A stretch of 64,000 nucleotides of DNA from Diospyros lotus. Taxonomy: Eukaryota; Streptophyta; Magnoliopsida; Ericales; Ebenaceae. The notes beneath the pieces were generated by a model. That model was not told the DNA's origin. It did not search any database and was given only the letters and a program-made list of their open reading frames with translations. Each line of letters opens with the position of its first letter. Positions within the stretch are counted from its first letter, which is position 1. Position numbers and translations under genes: made by a program. Below, piece after piece: positions 58,215 to 64,000 of this stretch. The stretch lies in assembly GCF_014633365.1 (NCBI RefSeq), contig NC_068346.1:35279191-35343190 (forward strand), read 5' to 3'.

Positions 58215-59620
58215 GTGAGTGAGTTGTGATACAAAGCATGCTCTGCATTTATTATATATTTTCAGTCTTTTTTTTGTATGTGTTATGCAAAAGAAACAAA
58301 GGAGAATGGTTATCAAAATCCTGATCTGGATTGTAGGATCCAATTTCATGGAACCTGTCCAGATTGCGCATAGGATTGGTTCTTAGTAGAGGATCTTATC
58401 AGGATCAGTACAGAATGTGAGATTGGGTAGGATGGCAATTCCGATCTGATCCTACACAAACCTAATTAAATCATATTCTGGGATAAAACTACCTATTTAC
58501 TGTCAATTACTAGTTTTGGGCCTTGTGGCTCACAATACTATTGTCCAAATTAAGAAATAAAAAAAGGGTCTTCTTCTGTTAGTGTAGAACAAAATTCGAA
58601 AGTTCTGTCAAACTGGCCAAGGATGGACCAAGCTTTGTTGAAGCATGGTATTTCTTCTTCTTTGTTGAGTCTGCTGCTGCAACAACAACATTTGTGCTTC
58701 TTCTGATTGCTATTGCAGAAACACTATTTCTTCTTGTTCTTTTTTTTTCAATCTTCTTTGCTGCTACAACATCTATTCTTCTTCTTTTTCTTCTTCTTGA
58801 GGTTGACAGTGTGGTGCATTTTTTTATTACATTAGTTTATATATGAATATATATTTATATTTGCCAAGCCATTTTATTCTATTACTATTATTATTTGCTT
58901 TTCTGTCATTGTTATCTACTTTTCATGATATTTCTACGTATTATTTTTTTAGGTAAACTCTAAGCTTATGATATATATATATACAATATCTATGATTTTT
59001 TATACAAAAATTACTGGACTTAAATTGCTCTTCTGGCAGAATCTTATGGTCTGTGATTCGATCATATTACCTGAACCAAAAAAGCCTTCCATCACATCCA
59101 ATTGTGTATAACAACTTGTAAATGTGTTATATTTATAGTAACATGTAAGACAGAATGCTGTTCATAATAGAACTTCTGCTGTTCAGGGATTGGAGTTTCT
59201 TACGTTCAGCACTTGCCTCAACTTTAATTCATGCCAATTATGGCCCAAAGAAAAATTTGACAACTAAATATTTAGACATAAAAAAGACACCTTTCGAAAA
59301 CATACACTAATCATGAAATGGAAACATCCATTTTCTTTTGTCCATCCTCAATATTATATTTTTACCAACATAGTTTGCTGCTACTCTTATTAGCAAACTG
59401 GATTTTGTTGAATCGCAAGCAATTCATTTCTTTTGTTTCTGTTTCGAAACCCATGCATTTACTTTTGGATGGGCAAGGTGAGACCGTGAGGGGTTGGATG
59501 GTAATTGGATGATGTATATATTTCTGTAAGGTGATGTCCTCGTATTCTCATTTGCTACATTTCATACGTATGCTAATACTGCATTTTTATTAACCTCTTC
59601 TTCTTTCGACGTCACTGCAG
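58215..59620. other. NUP98 copy 1 intron
   Basis: AT-rich with CTT-rich stretches around 58640-58800. No element borders or genes were recognised. Confidence 0.6.
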
Positions 59621-60362
59621 ATCATTTGGCTGAAAATAGTCCTGACATCACTGCAGGACATGGAGGGTGCCGATCCTTCCAAATTGAACAAGAAGCCTTA
59701 TGGTGGAACGGGTGGAAGCACTTATGATTTCTCCCAGGGAAGAAGCCTTATGGTGGAAGCACTTATGATTTCTGCCAGGGAAGAGCTTTGCATACCAGAG
59801 CCGCAGGTCATGAAGCTGGTGAGGCTGCGATTCTGGAAGAACACGTAGCTGATATTCAGGCATTAATGCCACAGCTCCGGCGTTCTGACTACTACACAGA
59901 ACCTGGAATCCAGGAGCTGGCTGCCAAGGAAAGAGCTGAGCCAGGATTCTGCAGACATGTGAAGGATTTTGTGGTTGGACGTGATGGCTATGGCAGCATA
60001 AAGTTTCTGGGAGAAACAGATGTGCAGAAGCTTGATCTGGATTCCTACATCCACTTTAACAACCATGAAGTGATTGTCTACATGGACGAGAGCAAGAAAC
60101 ATCCAGTGGGACAGGGTCTCAACAAGCCTGCAGTGGCCACTCTCCTTATGCTGACAAAAAGACAGGCAAACAGTACGTTGATGGACCTAAGGTTGATAAG
60201 TACAGAGAGTTTCTAGTAAAGAAAGCAAACAAACAAGGTATGGAGTTTGTGTCGTATGACCCTGTGGAAGGGGAATGGAAATTCAAGGTCCAGCACTTCA
60301 GAAAATACGAATTTAGAGATGACAGTGAATGGGGAGATGGTTTCTCAACTTGCTTTCTTTGA
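59621..60362 (+). pseudogene. NUP98: NUP98 copy 1: C-terminal autoproteolytic domain
   Basis: The domain runs from about 59836 ([20 protein letters not shown], then [41 protein letters not shown]). After a shift near 60150 it continues [32 protein letters not shown] to a stop at 60360. In working NUP98 this domain cuts itself between Phe and Ser of HFS. Here the codon at 60300-60302 is aga, giving HFR, so cleavage should be impossible. A 50/41-bp tandem duplication (59691-59781) puts a stop at 59725 in the domain's frame. Confidence 0.9.
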
Positions 60363-60458
60363 TTGCTGGTGCAAGGAGATATCTGTACGGCTGTACCTTT
60401 TCAGTTCGATTATATTGGAAAACTGGAGTCTTTGGAACAGTTATAGGAGTTGACTTAA

Positions 60459-60520
60459 AGGGCAAAAGCGTAGAGAACAAGGAATGCGAGTTCCCTTCGC
60501 CGTCAAGAGCTTCTGTCCAT
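60459..60520 (-). pseudogene. Duplicated 5' part of MBOAT exon 1
   Basis: From the ATG at 60520 the - strand reads MDRSS then TGA (60505-60503), where the intact gene has Trp (tgg). Similarity to the real exon 1 stops near 60459, where the sequence switches to NUP98 downstream DNA. This is the junction of the segmental duplication. The fragment has no further exons and cannot make a protein. Confidence 0.9.
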
Positions 60521-62417
60521 GGCGGTTCGCCGGCGAGCTTTTGCCTCACTATGGAAGTCAGATTTTCAATTTGGAACAATAAAGTTGGCTTTCAAGGTTG
60601 GACGAAGTGGGGATCCGGTTTTAATATTTGGGCTTGACCGAACCGCACCCGTTACCTCATAGGCCTCGCTCTAGCGTGACCCGATCCACTACGGCCCTTT
60701 TGTTGTAGAAACGGTCGCGGCCCGCTGCATCGTCTTGTCATTTTTTTTTTTTTATTAAAAAGAAGGTTAATAAATTTTTTGGTGTATTAAATTTTTATTT
60801 TTTAATTTAGAGTTTGTCATTAAGTGTGGGAAAAAGAAAGCATTTGATTAGTTTGATAGTTTAAATCGAATAGATCAAATTTGTCTCGAAACTTAAATTG
60901 AACTAATCGAATAGATTTTTAAATCAAATAAATTAAAAAAAAATCAAAAAAGCAAAAAACAAAATTGATCGAAAAAATTAAAAAATTAAAAAAAAAATCC
61001 AAAAAAAGAAAAAAACCAAATAATTAAGTGAAAAAATGATGTTATTTTTAATATTTTGATCGATTTGGTTGTTTTTATTTTTTTCAATATAGAGATTAAA
61101 TCGAATCAAAATAATCGAAATTACTAAATTTAAAAACTGAATCGAATCGACTTATAGCTTGAATCAAATAGAATTGACAAATTTTATCAATTTGGTTTGG
61201 TTGTTTCACTTTAACATAAATGTTGCTCACCCAGCCATTGTTTTGCTTGCCTGCTTTCTCATTTCTTTTTCCCCTCCCGTGGTTACCAATGCAATCATTG
61301 ATTGTCGCCGTCTTTGTCTTGTTGCCATCACCTTTTCGACTATTGTTGTATTCTCGGAGGAAGGAGGATGTAGTAGTGGTCGACGAGACGACAAAGTGAA
61401 GATAGCGAAGGTCAACGATTGTATCAGTGACCATGAAAAAGAAAGAGAGCAGATAATAGATAGGTAAAACAATGACAAGGTTTGTAAATTTATAATTTGT
61501 GCGACAGTATTTTTGTCTTTTTATCGTCATTCGATAACCCCCTTGGTAGATTTGTCGAGCATAATAGATTAATTCAAATTTTAATGATGTCCAATACAAA
61601 ATTAAAAGTTTAAATATAAAATTAATAAAAAATAAACATATATTCTATAATGCATTCAAACTCATTCTAGAAACAAATGTTGAAAAAAAATTAAAAATCT
61701 TTGGTCAGAAACAAAAAAAGTTTTGTGATTAAAAAATTGATTAGAGACGGATTTTTTTTATATTTCTAATATTTTCATGCATTTCCAATATTTTCTTAAT
61801 ATTTTAAAATTGTTCCAAAATGTTTTAAAATTACAGAAATGAGAAATTTTTTTTGTGGCTTTTTTGGGGTTTTAAAAACATACGACATGTTGAAACGGTA
61901 CCTCCAAAACTTTTCCGTAAATCATGGATTATATTAGCAGAAATTTACAAAAAACAAATCCTATTTTAAACAAAGTTAAATTTAATTGGGTTGCATTACT
62001 TTAATTCTTTCTCTACTATATGTGGATTTTGAATTTAAATTTATAAACACGATGAATTTAAGTTTGGGTTAATAAAATACCCATGCGAGGCTTAGCATGG
62101 GAGGTAAATTTAATTTCTCAAACACGAGGGACCCTTTCGCAAAGGGCAGCAATGTAATTTGTTAGAACGGAGGGGCATCTCGTGTAAAAAGCTTCCAACG
62201 GCATAATCCGCGTAGCGTAGCGGTTATAGCTTGAGAAGAAAGCTACTCGGCGCGCTGCCATCTCTATATATATGACCCTACTACGTACTGAAGGAAGATC
62301 CATTGCTTCGAATCGAATTATGCTTTGAATCTCTCCCTGGAACATTGTAGATTCATCCATTCAACTCACCGCCGCATAATTCGCTTCGCTCAGCCGGGAA
62401 TTTGTTCCCCCAAGAAG
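60521..62417. promoter_or_regulatory. Duplicated divergent intergenic region, promoter of NUP98 copy 2
   Basis: It matches 28580-31358 in patches. The first 240 bp (cttgaccgaaccgcacccgt and neighbours) and the last 350 bp before the NUP98 start are closest. It lacks the SINE-like block. It has its own stretch at about 61216-61585 that I could not align to the first copy. A TATA-like tatatatat lies at 62265-62273. Confidence 0.7.
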
Positions 62418-64000
62418 ATGTTCGGGTCCGGATCTGGTAAGTATCTCCATTTCTTATTTATCTTGCAGACATATACGTAGACGTTTGTAATCTGTGGATT
62501 TAATGCAATTGTTTTTGTAGAAAATAATACAGTAGTTGTAGTGTTCGTTTCTGAATGGAATCGGGTGCAAGTTTTTGAAATGATGGTGGTTTATTGATTG
62601 ATTTCTTGCCTGATTCTTGGGCTTTCCATGGTGTAATTGTGCATTTGATTTAGTCTGCACTAGTGAGGCAACTTTAACATGCAATGATAGATTGTTTTTT
62701 TAATACTTATTTCTTCTCCTGGCGTGTTTGTGTTTATGGGTTTATTCATCAATTACTTGGAAGCATTTTGCAATTTCTTGGATAATGCTGTAGGAATAAA
62801 TTTCTATCCATAATGTTAATGGCATTGTTTTTTATATGGCAATCGCCAGAAACTAGCTGTTTCAATTGAGCCTGAGGTGGATTAGGTGGAATTTGAAACA
62901 AAGCCTCCAAGTTTATGGTTGGTCCTAGAGAGCAACTTCTGTTCTTTTGGGCTGCCACATGCGAGTTAAGATCATTGTACTTGTTTCTTAATATTTTCAT
63001 TTTCTTATAGCAGGTTTTGAGCAGTCATCTAGTAGCCCATTTGGGTTCGCATCAGGTTATGGGCGGAAAGGCAACACAGGCGGTCCATTCACTCCCACAC
63101 CATTTGGGAGTCCAACTCCTTTTGGTTCACCCACAGGAGGATCAATATTTGGTGGAACTTCAAGTGTTGTCTCTGGAGCAGACTCTGCACTCTCAGGGGC
63201 AAGATCTACATATACTGCTCCATCTTCTCCTGCTTTCGGGAGCTCTTTCTCACCTTTTGGTGGTTGGTACTCAAATGATATGATTCAGTTTCTTTTAAGT
63301 TTTACTTGCTGGGACAGTCACTCACCAAGTTTCTCTTTTACTGTTAGGCTGTGTTAACATCGGCACCAGATGAGTAATATTAGGCTGGTACCGGGACCTG
63401 GAAGTCTTGACTCCACAGTCCATCATTCTGGAAATCAGAGTTGCCTTTCATCAAATTATATATAGAAGACACGTGCATTCATCTTTAAATATAGAACAGA
63501 AATGAAGTCTCTCTTTATTCATCTTTCATTTCCGATCTGGAGAATACTTCTCCTACACTGTAATATATTCTAGAGAGAGTTCTGGTTGATAAGTTGCACA
63601 TAGTTGATAGAAGAAGACACATGATGGTGCATTGTAACTTAAGCACATGATGTACATTCCTAGTTTTGCAGAATCACCTATCTGGCATTTTCAACAAAAG
63701 GGTGTCCCTAGTAAACAAGGCTCTCTGCTTGAAAGGATCAGCAGAGGTAGCCTTACCTTTACATTACAAACAGGTTGCTTGAAAGGACTAGAAGCAACTT
63801 TACTGTTGCTAACATTAGGCATTTTTAGTAATATGGAAAAAATTAAATGATGCGGAGATTGTTTGACGTAACTTTCATTTTTAATTTTTTGATTCGTTTA
63901 AAACATGAGAATTTAGTATGTTGTTTTCTATCATTTTTTGTGTTTGATTTTTTTTTTTTTTTACTGCCAACTGGTAACTAGAGTGATTGGAGGTCTCTGA
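62418..64000 (+). CDS. NUP98: NUP98 nucleoporin, copy 2, 5' end (continues past the window)
   Basis: Exon 1 is 62418-62436 (MFGSGSG, donor g|gtaag). Exon 2 is 63014-63262 (FEQSSSSPFGFASGYGRKGN, then PFTPTPFGSPTPFGSP, SIFGGTSS, PAFGSSFSPFGG), with acceptor atagcag and donor g|gttggt both intact. FG, PFG and SPFGG motifs fit the N-terminal FG region of NUP98. The reading frame is open, unlike copy 1 at the same place. Intron 2 (63263-64000) begins as in copy 1 and matches the start of the tandem units. The rest of the gene, including how many FG/GLEBS exon pairs it has, lies outside the window. Confidence 0.85.

Larger units (their letters stand above)
31359..60362 (+). pseudogene. NUP98: NUP98 nucleoporin, copy 1, expanded and broken
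   Basis: NUP98 is a nuclear-pore protein with FG repeats, a GLEBS motif that binds RAE1, and a C-terminal self-cleaving domain that anchors it in the pore. Exons recognised: 31359-31377 (MFGAGSG), 33223-33470 (FG region), four copies of an FG exon plus GLEBS exon (35281-44437), 44572-45271, 45661-45751, 45857-45914, 56978-57100, 57776-57895, 58040-58214 and about 59621-60362. Damage: a solo LTR ends exactly at the exon 2 acceptor; the exon 2 donor reads ggtg|gataat instead of ggtg|gttggt; there are frameshifts near 44881, 57051 and 60150, a stop at 59725, a lost donor at 57895, and Arg in place of the self-cleavage Ser at 60300. I therefore call it a pseudogene, although the central array is still open. 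Confidence 0.88.

Noticed and set aside
61096..61599. 167-aa ORF on the - strand in the intergenic region
   Set aside because: AT-rich, no recognisable motif, no matching ORF in the duplicated region; kept as unexplained copy-2-specific DNA.
1..64000. CRISPR arrays, riboswitches, operons, rRNA or tRNA genes
   Set aside because: None seen. Tandem repeats here are minisatellites, exon duplications or LTR repeats, and the DNA is plant nuclear.

Overview
The window is nuclear DNA of a flowering plant, most likely a eudicot with a TE-rich genome. The evidence is AT-rich spliced introns with GT..AG borders, plant-type Copia, TRIM, MULE, hAT and RTE elements, and a fragment of the chloroplast psbB gene. 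The species cannot be named from sequence alone. No bacterial features are present.

Layout. (1) 1-7580: a decayed Ty1/Copia element on the + strand, split by a 2.7-kb RTE-like LINE on the - strand with an 18-bp target duplication. (2) 8467-28579, - strand: an MBOAT-family (GUP1-like) acyltransferase gene that I could assemble completely as 19 exons encoding 524 aa, all phases matching and no stops. It appears to be the only complete intact host gene here. Its introns hold a nested MULE carrying a minisatellite, RTE and L1 LINE relics, a 2.7-kb non-autonomous LTR element, a plastid psbB fragment, an hAT element with a nested foldback, and four long G runs. (3) 28580-31358: a divergent intergenic region with a SINE-like insertion. 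(4) 31359-60362, + strand: a NUP98 nucleoporin gene of about 29 kb, which I read as a pseudogene. A solo LTR sits on the exon 2 acceptor, there are three frameshifts, a stop and a lost splice donor, and the autoproteolysis Ser is replaced by Arg. In its middle a pair of exons (an FG-repeat exon of 483 nt and a RAE1-binding GLEBS exon of 231 nt) is repeated four times in tandem, with all eight exons still open. A TRIM and a 33-bp LINE tail inserted into unit 2, and two Copia elements sit head to tail in one later intron. (5) 60459-64000: the start of a second copy of the segment. It has a broken copy of MBOAT exon 1, the divergent promoter region, and NUP98 exons 1 and 2 of a second gene that looks intact as far as the window goes.

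Reading them together: an ancestral MBOAT/NUP98 divergent pair was duplicated in tandem from a breakpoint inside MBOAT exon 1. The left NUP98 copy then expanded its FG/GLEBS exons and decayed under transposon load, while the right copy is the better candidate for the working gene. NUP98 is an FG nucleoporin that holds the mRNA-export factor RAE1 through GLEBS; the MBOAT gene is a membrane acyltransferase. Nothing in the sequence links their functions beyond shared location and promoter region.
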